NCBI RefSeq assembly: GCF_002982315.1
Contig: NZ_MWZD01000022.1
Location: 153,514-217,513, forward strand
Source of the DNA: Leucobacter massiliensis
GTDB lineage: Bacteria > Actinomycetota > Actinomycetes > Actinomycetales > Microbacteriaceae
Reading direction: 5' to 3'
Length of the DNA stretch: 64,000 nucleotides
This document shows positions 17,496 through 26,933 of this stretch, in pieces. The stretch's first letter is position 1. Every line of letters starts with the position of its first letter. The translations under genes and the position numbers were made by a program. The notes under the pieces are model-generated. The model did not search any database. It was not told the DNA's origin and saw nothing but the letters and a program-made list of their open reading frames with translations.

Positions 17496-18662
17496 CTACA
17501 CGATCCCGACGAACACGATCACCAGCAGCGGGATCGCGATGAACGCCGCACCCAGGTACAGGGGGATCACCCAGCGATGCGCCGAAGCGAGGCGAGCGAA
17601 GTTCTCGGCCAGCCACAGGGGGACCGGCCGCAGCACCGGGATCACGTAGATGAGCAGGATCGCGAATGCGTTGTAGAGCAGGTGCACGAAGGCCGCCTGC
17701 AGGCCGATCTGGGCCGTGCTGCCCGCCCCCTCGGCCGCGAAGGCGGCGAACACCACCGTGAGCGTCGTCCCGAGGTTCGCCCCAACCGTCACCGGGTAGA
17801 TCTGCCGCGGCGTCAGCACCCCCGCGCCCGCGAAGGGCACGAGCACCGAGGTGGTGATCGTCGACGACTGCGTGAGCACCGTCACCCCCAGCCCCGTCGC
17901 CATCGCCGCGTAGCGGTTGCGGCCCACCGCCCGGGTCAGCGCCTCGCGCGCCCTCCCCACCATGAGGCCCTTGAGCAGCTTGCCGAGGTACTTCACGGCG
18001 ACGAGGATCAGGATCGCGCCGAGCACGACGTTGAAGAGCGGCCCGAGATGCTCGCTGAGGGCGCGCGTGAGCGCGAGCACGGAGTCGACGAAGGGATTCG
18101 TGAGCGTCTGCACGATATTGAAGTGCGAGGGATCCGGCAGCCAGCTCGTCTCCGAGAGCTGCGTGGCGAGCGCACCGCTCATCCGCTCCAGCGGATGCCA
18201 GGCCAGTTCGATCGGGAAGAAGATCGCGAGCGACAGCCAGTTGTAGAAGTCGTGGATCGACGAGGCGCCGAGCGCGCGGCGCAGCTCCACCCGGTCTCCC
18301 AGGAAGGTGAGCGCGACGAGGGTGGTGGTCACCGTGGTGCCCACATTGGCGCCGAGGATCACCGGGATCGCGCCCTGCACCGAGAGCGCCCCGGCGCCGA
18401 CGGCGGTGACCGCGATAGCCGTCACCGTGGTGGAGGACTGGATCACCACCGTGCCGAGCACGCCGACGAAGAGGCCCACCCAGGGATGATCGGCGAAGGC
18501 GAACAGCGCGCGCGCAGCGTCGCCGCTCAGGCCGGCGAAGCCGCGGCTGATGATGCTCACCGCGCAGATCAGCAGGTAGATCAGCGCCGCCGTTCCGCAC
18601 CAGCCGAGCACTCGCTCCCATTGCGGAAGCGCCCGGGGGTGCCCATCGGCCTGCACGCTCAC
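17496..18662 (-). CDS. Na/Pi-cotransporter-family membrane protein
   Basis: 388 residues with two inverted repeats of the NptA/PNaS family. The hallmark QSS motifs occur once per half: VVIQSSTTVTAIAV near residue 73 and VLTQSSTITTSVLV in the second half, each followed by GANVGTT or GANLGTT. About eight to ten membrane segments are predicted. Members carry sodium-coupled phosphate uptake or export; there is no C-terminal PhoU-like domain. ATG or GTG choice at the N-terminus is uncertain by a few codons. Confidence 0.9.
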   Translation of the reverse strand: MSVQADGHPRALPQWERVLGWCGTAALIYLLICAVSIISRGFAGLSGDAARALFAFADHPWVGLFVGVLGTVVIQSSTTVTAIAVTAVGAGALSVQGAIPVILGANVGTTVTTTLVALTFLGDRVELRRALGASSIHDFYNWLSLAIFFPIELAWHPLERMSGALATQLSETSWLPDPSHFNIVQTLTNPFVDSVLALTRALSEHLGPLFNVVLGAILILVAVKYLGKLLKGLMVGRAREALTRAVGRNRYAAMATGLGVTVLTQSSTITTSVLVPFAGAGVLTPRQIYPVTVGANLGTTLTVVFAAFAAEGAGSTAQIGLQAAFVHLLYNAFAILLIYVIPVLRPVPLWLAENFARLASAHRWVIPLYLGAAFIAIPLLVIVFVGIV

Positions 18663-18793
18663 GCACCCATGGTACCCCCGGCGATCAGTGGGCAGTGCTA
18701 CCGCGATGAGGAAGCTATGCGGTGCGCCTGCTCAGCGCGGACGCGGTGCCCCGGCCGTTCCGGAAGTCGCGTCGAAGATGATGGAATGGGACC

Positions 18794-19261
18794 ATGATGC
18801 ACAGTGCGCCACGCATGAACCCGCTGGAGTCGCGGGCCTGGCTCGGGCTCGTCGGCGTTTCGCAGGTGCTGCCGCACGTCCTCGATGCGCAGCTGCTGCG
18901 CGACTCCCGGCTCACGCACTTCGAGTTCACCGTGCTCTCGGCGCTGTACACGGCACCCGACGCCACGCTGCGCATGTCCCAGCTCGCGGATCGCACCGCA
19001 GCGACGCTTCCCCGGCTCTCGCACGTGTGCACGCGCATGGAGAGCCGGGAGCTGGTCGAGCGCTTGCAGTGCGCGCAGGATCGCCGCGCCACCGATGTGC
19101 ATCTCACGGCGCTGGGGCGGCGCCTGTTCATCCGGGCCATTCCTCGCCATATCGAGCTGGTGCGGCAGCTCGTGATCGACTCGCTCACCCCGGAGCAGCT
19201 TGAGGCGCTCGCCGACATCACGGAGGCGATCGGCGCGCGGCTCGAGGCGCATCGCGGCTGA
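18794..19261 (+). CDS. MarR-family transcriptional regulator
   Basis: 155 residues with the typical MarR winged helix: LTHFEFTVLSALYTAPDATL, then the recognition region SQLADRTAATLPRLSHVCTR and a wing with DRRATDVHLTALGRR. Two ATGs lie at 18794 and 18797. MarR proteins bind short palindromes, and a TTG-N6-CAA palindrome occurs at 19446-19457 upstream of the next gene, so it may control the DUF3105-DUF305 pair. The ligand is unknown. Confidence 0.9.
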   Translation: MMHSAPRMNPLESRAWLGLVGVSQVLPHVLDAQLLRDSRLTHFEFTVLSALYTAPDATLRMSQLADRTAATLPRLSHVCTRMESRELVERLQCAQDRRATDVHLTALGRRLFIRAIPRHIELVRQLVIDSLTPEQLEALADITEAIGARLEAHRG

Positions 19262-19445
19262 GCGAGCGGGGAGGATCTCCGGGCGGGTGCGGCCCGCGGC
19301 CGCGGCGCTGAGTCGGCGGCCCGCCCCCTAGCGCGGGCAGCGGCGGCACGGGCAACGGGGCGCGCAGGGGTGGGCGTCTCGCAGCGCCCGGTCTCACCGC
19401 TTTCGCGGCTTGCCGGGGGTCTTCTCCCAGACGCGTCCGGGAAGA

Positions 19446-19457
19446 TTGTCGCGACAA
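19446..19457. promoter_or_regulatory. Palindromic candidate operator upstream of the DUF3105 gene
   Basis: TTGTCGCGACAA is a perfect 12-bp palindrome of the TTG-N6-CAA class bound by many MarR proteins. It directly precedes CATATT (19459-19464), a possible -10. Confidence 0.45.
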
Positions 19458-19484
19458 CCATATTGCGAAAGCTGGGAGAAAGCT

Positions 19485-20156
19485 ATGGTCGAGCCTGCCG
19501 CGCGGAAGACGGTCAAGCAGGAGCGGGACGAACGTCGCGCGGAGAAGGTCGCCGCCTATCAGCGGCAGCGAGCCGCGGAGCAGCGCCGGCGCCGCATCGC
19601 CCTCATCAGCGGCGTCGTCGGCGCAGTCGCGATCCTGGGGCTGCTCGTCACCTTCATCGCCACCGCTGCTCCCCGCCAGGAGCGCCCCCAGGACATGGCG
19701 ATCCCCGGCCTGCAGGAGTACCCGGGGTTGCCGGCGAACCACGTCACCACCCCGGTCGACTACGAGGCCGAGTACGGTGCCCAGCCTCCCGCGGGCGGAG
19801 ACCACCACCCCGTCTGGCTGAACTGCGGCGTGTACGAGCAGCCGCAACCCAACGAGAACGCGGTGCACGCGCTGGAGCACGGCGCCGTCTGGGTCACCTA
19901 CGATCCCGATGCCGTCTCTGGCGAGGAGCTTGCGTCACTGAGGGACGCGCTTCCCGACCAGTACGTCATCCTCTCGCCGTTCCCCGGCCTGCCGGCGCCG
20001 ATCGTGGCCTCCGCCTGGGGTGCGCAGATCCAGATGGACAGTCCCGACGACGAGCGCCTCCAGCAGTTCATCGACCGCTTCTGGAAGTCGGCCGACGCCC
20101 CGGAGCCGGGCGCAGCCTGCACCGGAGCCATCGACGGGCCCGGCCGTGTCGCCTGA
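19485..20156 (+). CDS. DUF3105 membrane-anchored protein
   Basis: 223 residues from the ATG at 19485, which has GGGAGAA upstream. A basic N-terminal stretch (about 1-40) is followed by one membrane segment (about 43-63) and an extracytoplasmic DUF3105 domain with its signatures GGDHHPVWLNCGVYEQP, HALEHGAVWVTYDP and LSPFPGLPAPIVASAWG. The clustered His and the Cys suggest metal binding, but the function is not established. The DUF305 gene overlaps its 3' end. Confidence 0.88.
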   Translation: MVEPAARKTVKQERDERRAEKVAAYQRQRAAEQRRRRIALISGVVGAVAILGLLVTFIATAAPRQERPQDMAIPGLQEYPGLPANHVTTPVDYEAEYGAQPPAGGDHHPVWLNCGVYEQPQPNENAVHALEHGAVWVTYDPDAVSGEELASLRDALPDQYVILSPFPGLPAPIVASAWGAQIQMDSPDDERLQQFIDRFWKSADAPEPGAACTGAIDGPGRVA

Positions 20157-20922
20157 GGTCGTGCGACCCGCGGCCGAGGCCGGGGCGGTGCCGGAGGCCG
20201 AGGTGCCGTCCGAAGCCGGCGAAGCGGGCGACGGGAGGTCCGGCGCGGCTCAGCCGCACCGCAGCGCCGCCGGCCTCACCGCCTTCATCGCGGTCGCCCT
20301 CGCCCTCGTGCTCGTCGCGGTGTCGCTGATCGCGGGCCGCGTTACCGCCGTCGCCGAGCCGAGCCCCAGCACCCGCAGCGCGGAGGCCGGCTTCGCCCGC
20401 GACATGCAGACCCACCACGATCAGGCCGTTCAGATGTCGATGATCGTGCGGGACCGCAGCGACGACCCCGAGGTGCGGCTGCTCGCCTACGACATCGCCA
20501 CTTCCCAGTCGCAGCAGGCCGGCCAGATGTTCGGCTGGCTCGCCGTCTGGGGGCTGCCGCAGGCCTCACCCGATCCGCCGATGACCTGGATGCGGCTGCC
20601 CGTGCTGAGCGACGCGGGCGGAGCCGCTCACTCGGATCATGCGAGTGCCGCCACGGACGCCGGGGCGGACGCCGGAGCCATGCCGGGCATGGCCACCCGG
20701 GAACAGCTCGACGAGCTGCGCCGGCTCTCGGGGCGGGACGCCGAGCGGCTGTTCCTCCAGCTCATGATCGCGCACCACCAGGGCGGGATCGAGATGGCCG
20801 AGGGAGTGGTCGCGCGCAGCGGCAATCCCGTCGTCACCGATCTCGCGGGCAGCATGGTCACCGCACAGCGCGCGGAGGTCTCGCTCATGGAGGCCATGCT
20901 CGCCGATCGCCCCGCGGAGTGA
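20146..20922 (+). CDS. DUF305-family membrane-anchored protein
   Basis: 258 residues from the GTG at 20146, overlapping the DUF3105 stop by 11 bp. An Ala/Glu-rich cytoplasmic leader precedes one membrane segment (about residues 42-64), then two ferritin-like helical units with the DUF305 motifs RDMQTHHDQAVQMSMI and LMIAHHQGGIEMAE. A His/Met/Asp-containing linker lies between them. The HH..M motifs resemble copper-binding patterns, and DUF305 proteins are often tied to metal handling; that role is inference. Confidence 0.87.
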   Translation: MSPEVVRPAAEAGAVPEAEVPSEAGEAGDGRSGAAQPHRSAAGLTAFIAVALALVLVAVSLIAGRVTAVAEPSPSTRSAEAGFARDMQTHHDQAVQMSMIVRDRSDDPEVRLLAYDIATSQSQQAGQMFGWLAVWGLPQASPDPPMTWMRLPVLSDAGGAAHSDHASAATDAGADAGAMPGMATREQLDELRRLSGRDAERLFLQLMIAHHQGGIEMAEGVVARSGNPVVTDLAGSMVTAQRAEVSLMEAMLADRPAE

Positions 20923-20996
20923 AGCAGAAGTATAGCGGGATCGCCGCCCCGATCCCAGGCTCATCGACCGGATCGTGATCCGTCACCCAGGATCGC

Positions 20997-21002
20997 TAGA
21001 CT
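20997..21002 (+). promoter_or_regulatory. -10 box of otsAB
   Basis: TAGACT precedes the GTG start by 23 nt, leaving room for the GGAGG ribosome binding site at 21017-21021. Confidence 0.4.
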
Positions 21003-21025
21003 GCGAGAACGAGCCTGGAGGTGCA

Positions 21026-23302
21026 GTGACCGATCTGAGGAACATGACCGGTGGGCGAGAACTCGTCATGGTGTCGAATCGACTGCCGGTCGACCGGGTG
21101 GTCGAGGAGGACGGGAGCACGTCGTGGCGCGCATCGCCCGGAGGCCTCGTGACGGCCGTGGAGCCCATCGTCGAGCAACTCGGCTGCCTCTGGGTGGGCT
21201 GGGCGGGCAGCGCCGATGAACGGATCGAGCCCTTTGAGATCGGCGCGATGCGTCTCGCGCCCGTCGAGCTCAGCTCCGAGGACGTGGAACGGTACTACGA
21301 GGGCTTCTCCAACGGCACGCTGTGGCCGCTCTACCATGACGTGATCGCGCAGCCCGAATACCACCGCGAGTGGTGGGACCGTTACCAGCAGGTCAACCGC
21401 CGCTTCGCCGAGCGGGTCGCCGAGGCCGCCGCCGAGGATGCGATCGTGTGGGTGCACGACTATCAGCTGCAGCTCGTGCCGGCCATGCTCCGCGAACTGC
21501 GCCCGGACCTCACCATCGCCTTCTTCCTGCACATCCCCTTCCCGCCCAGCCGGCTCTTCGCCCAGCTTCCCTGGCGCAAGCGCATCGTCGAGGGGCTGCT
21601 CGGCGCCGATGTGGTCGGATTCCAGCAGGTCACCGACGCGGTCGCCTTCCGGATGACCGTCGAGCGCTTCACCCGGGCTCCGGCGCTCGGAAACACGGTC
21701 GTCGTGCCGAGCACCCCCGATGAGGGCTCGCGTACGGTGCTCGCGCAGGAGTTCCCGATCTCGATCGACGCCGAGGCCTTCGCCGAGGTGGCGCGGCGGC
21801 CCGAGGTGCGGCGGCGCGCGGAGGAGATCCGCGAGGAGCTGGGGAACCCGCGCACGCTGATGCTCGGGGTCGACCGCCTCGACTACACGAAGGGGATCCG
21901 TCACCGGCTGAAGGCCTACAAGGAGCTGCTGGAGGACGGCGAGATCGATCCCGCCGAGACGGTCTTCGTGCAGGTCGCCACCCCGAGCCGCGAACGCGTC
22001 GACGCCTACCGCCAGCTGCGGGACGAGGTCGAGGTGACGGTCGGCCGGATCAACGGCGACCACGGCACCATTGGCCGGGCACCGCTCGTCTACCTGCACC
22101 GCGGCTACTCCCGCGAGGAGATGGTGGCGCTCTACCTCGCCGCCGACGTGCTGCTGGTGACGCCGCTGCGCGACGGCATGAACCTCGTCGCGAAGGAGTA
22201 CGCGGCGTGCCGCCTGGACGAGCGCGGCGTGCTCGTGCTGAGCGAGTTCGCCGGCGCCGCCGATGAGCTCCGCGACGCCCTGCTGGTGAACCCGCACGAC
22301 ATCGAGGGGCTCAAGGCGGCGATCGTGCGCGCGGCGCTGATGCCCCTCGAGGAGCAGCGACGCCGCATGCGCTCCCTCCGCCGCGCCGTGGACGACAACG
22401 ACGTGGCGCACTGGGCGGCCGGGTACCTCGGCTCGGTGCTCGCCGCAGCCGAAGCGCGCCGCATCGGCCCGGGCGGAGAGCGCACAGAGCCGATCCAGGT
22501 CAGCACCGCCTTCGTGCCGCGCAGCATCGACGACCGGGTCCGCCGTCTCGCATCGGCGCCCTCGATCATCGTCGCCACCGACTTCGATGGTACGCTCGCA
22601 CCCATCGTCCCGCGGCCGCAGGATGCGCGGATCCTGCCGCGCGCCAAGCAGGCGCTCGACGTGCTCGCCGGCTCGCCCGGCACGGCCGTCACACTGCTGA
22701 CGGGACGCTCTCTCGCGGGCCTCGCGGAGACGGGCCTGCAGAGCGGCGCCTGGATCGTCTCCGGCTCTCACGGCTCGGAGCTCGAGGGGCTGGAGGCCCG
22801 CACGGGCACGAGCGAGGAAGCACCCACCGAGGAGGAGCAGGAGCGGCTGCGCGCGCTCGCGCGGCGCTTCGAGCGGGTGCTCGGCGGCGAGACCGGGGTG
22901 CGGCTCGAATACAAGCCGTTCGGGATCGCGGTGCACACGCGCGAGGTGCCGGAACCCGAGCAGGCGGAAGAGCTGCTGGCGGCGGCCGTCGAGCTGGGGA
23001 ACGCGGCGGGCATGCACACCCGCGCCGGCAAGCAGGTGCGCGAGTTCTCGGTGCGCGCCGCGGACAAGGGCTCGGTGCTGCAGCGCATCCGCGACACCCT
23101 GCCCCCCGGGCCGGTGCTGTTCCTCGGCGACGACGTCACCGATGAAGACGTGTTCGTGTCGCTCGAGGCGGACGACCTCGGCATCAAGGTGGGCCCGGGG
23201 GAGACGGCAGCCGACGAGCGGGTGCCGGATCCCGAGACCGCGGCCGCCGTGCTCGCGCTGCTCGCCGAGCTGCGCACGGGCGTCGTGATCGGCTCCGAGT
23301 GA
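21026..23302 (+). CDS. otsAB: Bifunctional trehalose-6-phosphate synthase/phosphatase
   Basis: 758 residues. Residues 1-490 are a GT20 OtsA domain (VSNRLPVD, WVHDYQLQLVPAMLR, LGVDRLDYTKGI, PLRDGMNLVAKEY) that makes trehalose-6-phosphate from UDP-glucose and glucose-6-phosphate. Residues from about 510 are an OtsB HAD phosphatase: DFDGTLAPI with the nucleophilic Asp near 519, LLTGR, and FLGDDVTDEDVF. The fusion couples both steps of trehalose synthesis, an osmoprotectant and, in actinobacteria, also a mycolipid precursor. The GTG at 21026 was preferred over a longer frame because GGAGG is 4 nt upstream. Confidence 0.95.
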   Translation: MTDLRNMTGGRELVMVSNRLPVDRVVEEDGSTSWRASPGGLVTAVEPIVEQLGCLWVGWAGSADERIEPFEIGAMRLAPVELSSEDVERYYEGFSNGTLWPLYHDVIAQPEYHREWWDRYQQVNRRFAERVAEAAAEDAIVWVHDYQLQLVPAMLRELRPDLTIAFFLHIPFPPSRLFAQLPWRKRIVEGLLGADVVGFQQVTDAVAFRMTVERFTRAPALGNTVVVPSTPDEGSRTVLAQEFPISIDAEAFAEVARRPEVRRRAEEIREELGNPRTLMLGVDRLDYTKGIRHRLKAYKELLEDGEIDPAETVFVQVATPSRERVDAYRQLRDEVEVTVGRINGDHGTIGRAPLVYLHRGYSREEMVALYLAADVLLVTPLRDGMNLVAKEYAACRLDERGVLVLSEFAGAADELRDALLVNPHDIEGLKAAIVRAALMPLEEQRRRMRSLRRAVDDNDVAHWAAGYLGSVLAAAEARRIGPGGERTEPIQVSTAFVPRSIDDRVRRLASAPSIIVATDFDGTLAPIVPRPQDARILPRAKQALDVLAGSPGTAVTLLTGRSLAGLAETGLQSGAWIVSGSHGSELEGLEARTGTSEEAPTEEEQERLRALARRFERVLGGETGVRLEYKPFGIAVHTREVPEPEQAEELLAAAVELGNAAGMHTRAGKQVREFSVRAADKGSVLQRIRDTLPPGPVLFLGDDVTDEDVFVSLEADDLGIKVGPGETAADERVPDPETAAAVLALLAELRTGVVIGSE

Positions 23303-23342
23303 GCCGGATCGGGCCCCGCAGAACGAGATGAACGGAGACGAC

Positions 23343-24443
23343 ATGAGCGCAGCCGAGCCCCGTAGCTTCGGCGTGGAAGAGGAGTACCTGCTGCTCGACG
23401 CCGAGCACGGCACGCCCGTCGACCTGGCGTCCGTGCTCGTGCGCTCCGCCTCGGACGAGGTGGCGCCCGCTGAGCGCGAGTTCTTCTCGAGCCAGCTGGA
23501 GACGGCGACGCCCGTCTGCCGCACGGCGGGCGAAGCCCTCGAAACGCTCGCCGGCTTCCGCGCGGAGCTGTCGCGCAGGGCCGCCGACCGCGGCGCCGTG
23601 CTGGCCAGCTCGGGACTGCCGCCGCTGGGCGGCGAGGAGGCCGGCACCGTGACGCCCAAGCCCCGCTACCGAGAGCTCGACGCGGAGATGCGCGGCGCCG
23701 CCGCGCATCAGTATGTGACGGGCACGCACGTGCACATCGGCGTGCCCTCACCCGACGCCGGAGTGGAGGTGCTCGCGCGACTGGCGTCGTGGGCGCCCGC
23801 GCTGATCGCGATGACCGCGAACTCGCCGATCTGGTGCGGCGAGCCGAGCGGCTTCGCGAGCTGGCGGCACATCCGCAACATGACCTGGCCGCTCGCCGGG
23901 TACCCGCCGGAGTTCGCGAGCGGGGAGGAGTATGCTCGCGAGGTCGAGCGCCTGGTGACGAGCGGCGTGCTGCTCGACGCCGGCGTGGTCACCTGGCTGG
24001 CGCGGCTCTCGGAGCGCTACCCGACGGTGGAGCTGCGCATCGCGGACGCGCAGCTCACCGCCGACGACGCCGTCGACTTCGCTCTCATCGCCCGGGCGCT
24101 CGTGGAACGCGCGCTCGCCGAAGCCGGGGAGGGGAAGCCGCGTCCGGGTGCGACGCCCGGACTCGTGAGCGGTGCGATCTGGATGGCCGCGCGGGACGGG
24201 CTGAGCGGGACGCTCATCGACCCGGTCACGGCCCGCGCCGTACCCGCGCACGAGATGCTGGAGGGCATGGTCGCCTCCGTGGAGGGGGAGCTGCGCGCCA
24301 GCGGCGATCTGGAGCGCGTCCGCTCCTACCTCGCCCGGCTGCGGGCGACGGGAGGTCCCGCGCGCCGGCAGCTCGAGCGCTTCGCGGAGGGCGGCGTGCA
24401 GGGCCTGCTGGGGCTTTACCGGGAGGCCTCGGGCGCCGCGTAA
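23343..24443 (+). CDS. YbdK-type carboxylate-amine ligase (glutamate-cysteine ligase family 2)
   Basis: 366 residues from the ATG at 23343, preceded by GGAG; an ATG at 23328 is possible. Family features: FGVEEEYLLLD at the start, AAAHQYVTGTHVHIGVPS with the metal and substrate residues, and FASWRHIRN. Members ligate glutamate to amines or cysteine with ATP; the physiological role in actinobacteria, which use mycothiol, is uncertain. It follows otsAB by 40 bp and may be cotranscribed with it. Its 3' end overlaps the convergent ABC ATPase gene by 28 bp. Confidence 0.88.
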   Translation: MSAAEPRSFGVEEEYLLLDAEHGTPVDLASVLVRSASDEVAPAEREFFSSQLETATPVCRTAGEALETLAGFRAELSRRAADRGAVLASSGLPPLGGEEAGTVTPKPRYRELDAEMRGAAAHQYVTGTHVHIGVPSPDAGVEVLARLASWAPALIAMTANSPIWCGEPSGFASWRHIRNMTWPLAGYPPEFASGEEYAREVERLVTSGVLLDAGVVTWLARLSERYPTVELRIADAQLTADDAVDFALIARALVERALAEAGEGKPRPGATPGLVSGAIWMAARDGLSGTLIDPVTARAVPAHEMLEGMVASVEGELRASGDLERVRSYLARLRATGGPARRQLERFAEGGVQGLLGLYREASGAA

Positions 24444-26098
24444 CCGATCTCGATTCCGGGGTAGCCCGCGACGCCGGGGCTGCTCGCGATCAGCTCGCGG
24501 GTGATCGCCTCCCGGGGGTTCGCGAGCACGCGCTCCGTCTCGCCGGTCTCGACCACGCGGCCGTCGTGCAGCACCACCAGCCGCTCGCACACGGAGCGCA
24601 CCGCGGCGAGGTCGTGGGAGATGAACACCAGCGTGAGGCCCCGGCTCCGCTGCACCTCACGCAGCAGCGCGAGGATGCCCGCCTGCGTGGACATGTCGAG
24701 CGCCGAGACCGGTTCGTCGCACACCAGCAGCTGCGGCGCCGCCGCGAGGGCCCGGGCGATGGCGATCCGCTGCCGCTGTCCGCCCGAGAGGCTTGCGGGC
24801 CGGCGGCGCAGCAGCTCGTCTCCGAGCCCGACCTGCGCGAGCAGCTCCGCTGGCGTGGGCGCGGGCACCGGCGCGAACGGCGGAGCGCCGGCCCCCGAGG
24901 AGCGGGACGAGCGCCGGGAGCGGGGGATCGACGCGGCGAGGATCCGCTCCACCCTCCAGCGGGGGTCGAAGCTCGCGAGCGGGTCCTGCGGGATGAGCCG
25001 CACCCGGGGCGGCGGGTCCGCGCGCTCGACGGCGCCCTCGTCGGGGCGCTCGGCGCCCACCAGCAGCCGCGCCAGGGTGCTCTTGCCCGCGCCCGACGCT
25101 CCCACCACGCCGACGGCCTCGCCGCGCCGCAGTTCGAGCTCGACGCCGTGCAGGCCCGCCGTCCCGCCGCCCGGCGCTCCGTAGCGACGGGCGGCGCCGC
25201 GCAGGGCGAGCAGCACGGGTCCGGGAGCCTGCGATCCCGCTGCAGCTGCGCCGGCCGCCTGCGATCCCGCCCCCGTGCCCACCTCAGCCCGCGGCTTCGG
25301 TCCGCGCGGCATCGCCGCGATCAGCGCTCGCGTCCTCGGGTGCCGTGGAGCCGTGAACACCTGCCCGATCGGCCCGGCCTCGGCGATCCTGCCGCCGTCG
25401 AGCACGGCGATCCGATCCGCCACCCGCGCCGCGCTCGCGAGCTCGTGGGTGATGAGCACCACCGCGGCGCCGCGGTCCCGCACCTCCGCGAAGAGGCGCA
25501 GCACGCGCGCCGCGGTCGTCGGATCGAGCGCGGCGGTGGGCTCATCGGCGACGAGCAGCCGCGGGGAGGTGACGAGCGCCGAGGCGATCAGCGCGCGCTG
25601 CCGCATCCCGCCGGAGAGCTCGCCGGAGCGCTGCCCGAGCCGTGCGGCCGCATCGGGCAGGCCGGCCGCTTCGAGCGCCGCGATCACCGCCGAGCGCCGC
25701 GCCCTCCCGCGGACGCCGCGGATCGCGAGCGCCTCGCCCACCTCGGCCTCGATGGTGCGCAGCGGGTCGAGTGACTGCAGCGCATCCTGCAGCACCAGCG
25801 ACACCGTGCCGCCGCGCAGCCCGCGCCAGGCGCGGCGGCTCAGCCGCCGCGCATCCCGGCCCGCCAGCTCGAAGCGATCCGCCGAGACCCGCCAGGCCGG
25901 GTCGGTCTGCGTGAGGCCGAGCAGGCTGCGCGCGAGCACGGACTTGCCCGCGCCCGACTCGCCCACCACTGCCAGGCACTCGCCGGCGCGCACGCTCAGG
26001 GACACCCCGTCGAGCACGCGGCCGCCGGGCCCTGCGAGGTCGACACGCAAGCCTTCGACCCGCAGCACCGGCTCCGCCTGCGATCCTCCCTCAGCCAC
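24416..26098 (-). CDS. Dual-ATPase subunit of a peptide/nickel-type ABC importer
   Basis: 560 residues formed by two complete ABC modules, as in fused DppD-DppF. Module 1: GESGAGKS, LSGGMRQR, LLVADEPTAALD. Module 2: GASGAGKS, LSGGQRQR, LLVCDEPVSALD. The linker is low-complexity and repeats GSQA twice. It is the last gene of a four-gene minus-strand operon (binding protein, two permeases, ATPases) and overlaps the upstream permease by 8 bp. Substrate class is peptide, nickel or other family-5 solute. Confidence 0.92.
   Translation of the reverse strand: MAEGGSQAEPVLRVEGLRVDLAGPGGRVLDGVSLSVRAGECLAVVGESGAGKSVLARSLLGLTQTDPAWRVSADRFELAGRDARRLSRRAWRGLRGGTVSLVLQDALQSLDPLRTIEAEVGEALAIRGVRGRARRSAVIAALEAAGLPDAAARLGQRSGELSGGMRQRALIASALVTSPRLLVADEPTAALDPTTAARVLRLFAEVRDRGAAVVLITHELASAARVADRIAVLDGGRIAEAGPIGQVFTAPRHPRTRALIAAMPRGPKPRAEVGTGAGSQAAGAAAAGSQAPGPVLLALRGAARRYGAPGGGTAGLHGVELELRRGEAVGVVGASGAGKSTLARLLVGAERPDEGAVERADPPPRVRLIPQDPLASFDPRWRVERILAASIPRSRRSSRSSGAGAPPFAPVPAPTPAELLAQVGLGDELLRRRPASLSGGQRQRIAIARALAAAPQLLVCDEPVSALDMSTQAGILALLREVQRSRGLTLVFISHDLAAVRSVCERLVVLHDGRVVETGETERVLANPREAITRELIASSPGVAGYPGIEIGYAAPEASR
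25228..25270. repeat. Two copies of a dispersed 11-mer GCCTGCGATCC
   Basis: Copies at 25228 and 25258, 30 bp apart, inside the linker of the dual ATPase; on the coding strand each encodes Gly-Ser-Gln-Ala. Further copies lie at 26078-26088 and 27780-27790. Confidence 0.6.
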
Positions 26099-26933
26099 GC
26101 GGCACCCCTCCGATCCGCCGCCCCAGCACCGTGAGCGCCGCGGCGGTCGCGACGATCGCGAGCCCCGGGCACACCGTCATCCACCACGCGGTGGTGAGGT
26201 AGACCCGCCCCGCGTTCAGCATCGCGCCCCACTCCGGCGAGGGCGGCGGCGCACCCAAGCCGAGGAAGCCGAGCGCTGAGACCCACACGATCGCCTGACC
26301 GATCCCGAGCGTCGCCGCCGCGGCCAGCGGCCACAGCGCGTTCGGCGCGATATGGCGGGTGAAGACGCGCACCGGGCCTGCGCCGTCGAGGCGTGCCCAC
26401 TCCACGTAGCCGCTCGATGCGATGCCGCGCACCCGAGCGCGCAGCATGCGCGCGTACCCCGGGATCGTCGCCAGTCCGATCGCGAGCACCGAGGCCTCGG
26501 GCCCCGCGCCCATCACCGCGATGAACAGCAGCGCCATCACCAGGGTGGGCAGCGCGAACAGCACCTCGAAGGCCCGGGCGAGCGCGGCGTCCAGCAGCCG
26601 GGGGCCGAGGCCCGCCGCGAAACCGAGCACGGCGCCGATCCCGATTCCGATGGCCGTCGCCGCCGCCCCGATCCCCACCGAGGCCGCGGCCCCGTGGACG
26701 ACGCGGGTGAAGAGATCACGGCCCGACTCGTCCGTGCCGAAGGGGTGCGACGGCGAGGGCGGGGCGAACGCCTCGGCGGGGTGCACCGCCAGCGGATCGC
26801 CCGGCGCGAGCACGCCCGGTGCGCACACCGCGATGGCCGTGAGGAGCAGCACGGCGAGGCTCAGCAGTCCCGGCCAGCCGAGGGAGCGGGCGGTCCGGAC
26901 GAGGGAGCGGGCGGCGCGGCCGAGGGCGTTCAT
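26091..26933 (-). CDS. ABC importer permease (DppC-like)
   Basis: 280 residues. The N-terminal segment ends in HPFGTDESGRDLFTRVVHGA, the signature of DppC/OppC permeases, before five further membrane segments; the ATPase-docking region is YVEWARLDGAGPVRVFTRHIAPNA-like (residues about 170-195). The start at 26933 overlaps the upstream permease stop by 4 bp (ATGA). Confidence 0.92.
   Translation of the reverse strand: MNALGRAARSLVRTARSLGWPGLLSLAVLLLTAIAVCAPGVLAPGDPLAVHPAEAFAPPSPSHPFGTDESGRDLFTRVVHGAAASVGIGAAATAIGIGIGAVLGFAAGLGPRLLDAALARAFEVLFALPTLVMALLFIAVMGAGPEASVLAIGLATIPGYARMLRARVRGIASSGYVEWARLDGAGPVRVFTRHIAPNALWPLAAAATLGIGQAIVWVSALGFLGLGAPPPSPEWGAMLNAGRVYLTTAWWMTVCPGLAIVATAAALTVLGRRIGGVPRG

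Noticed and set aside
20996..23659. An 887-codon minus-strand frame across otsAB
   Set aside because: Shadow of otsAB; composition is Arg/His-rich and it crosses two real gene ends.
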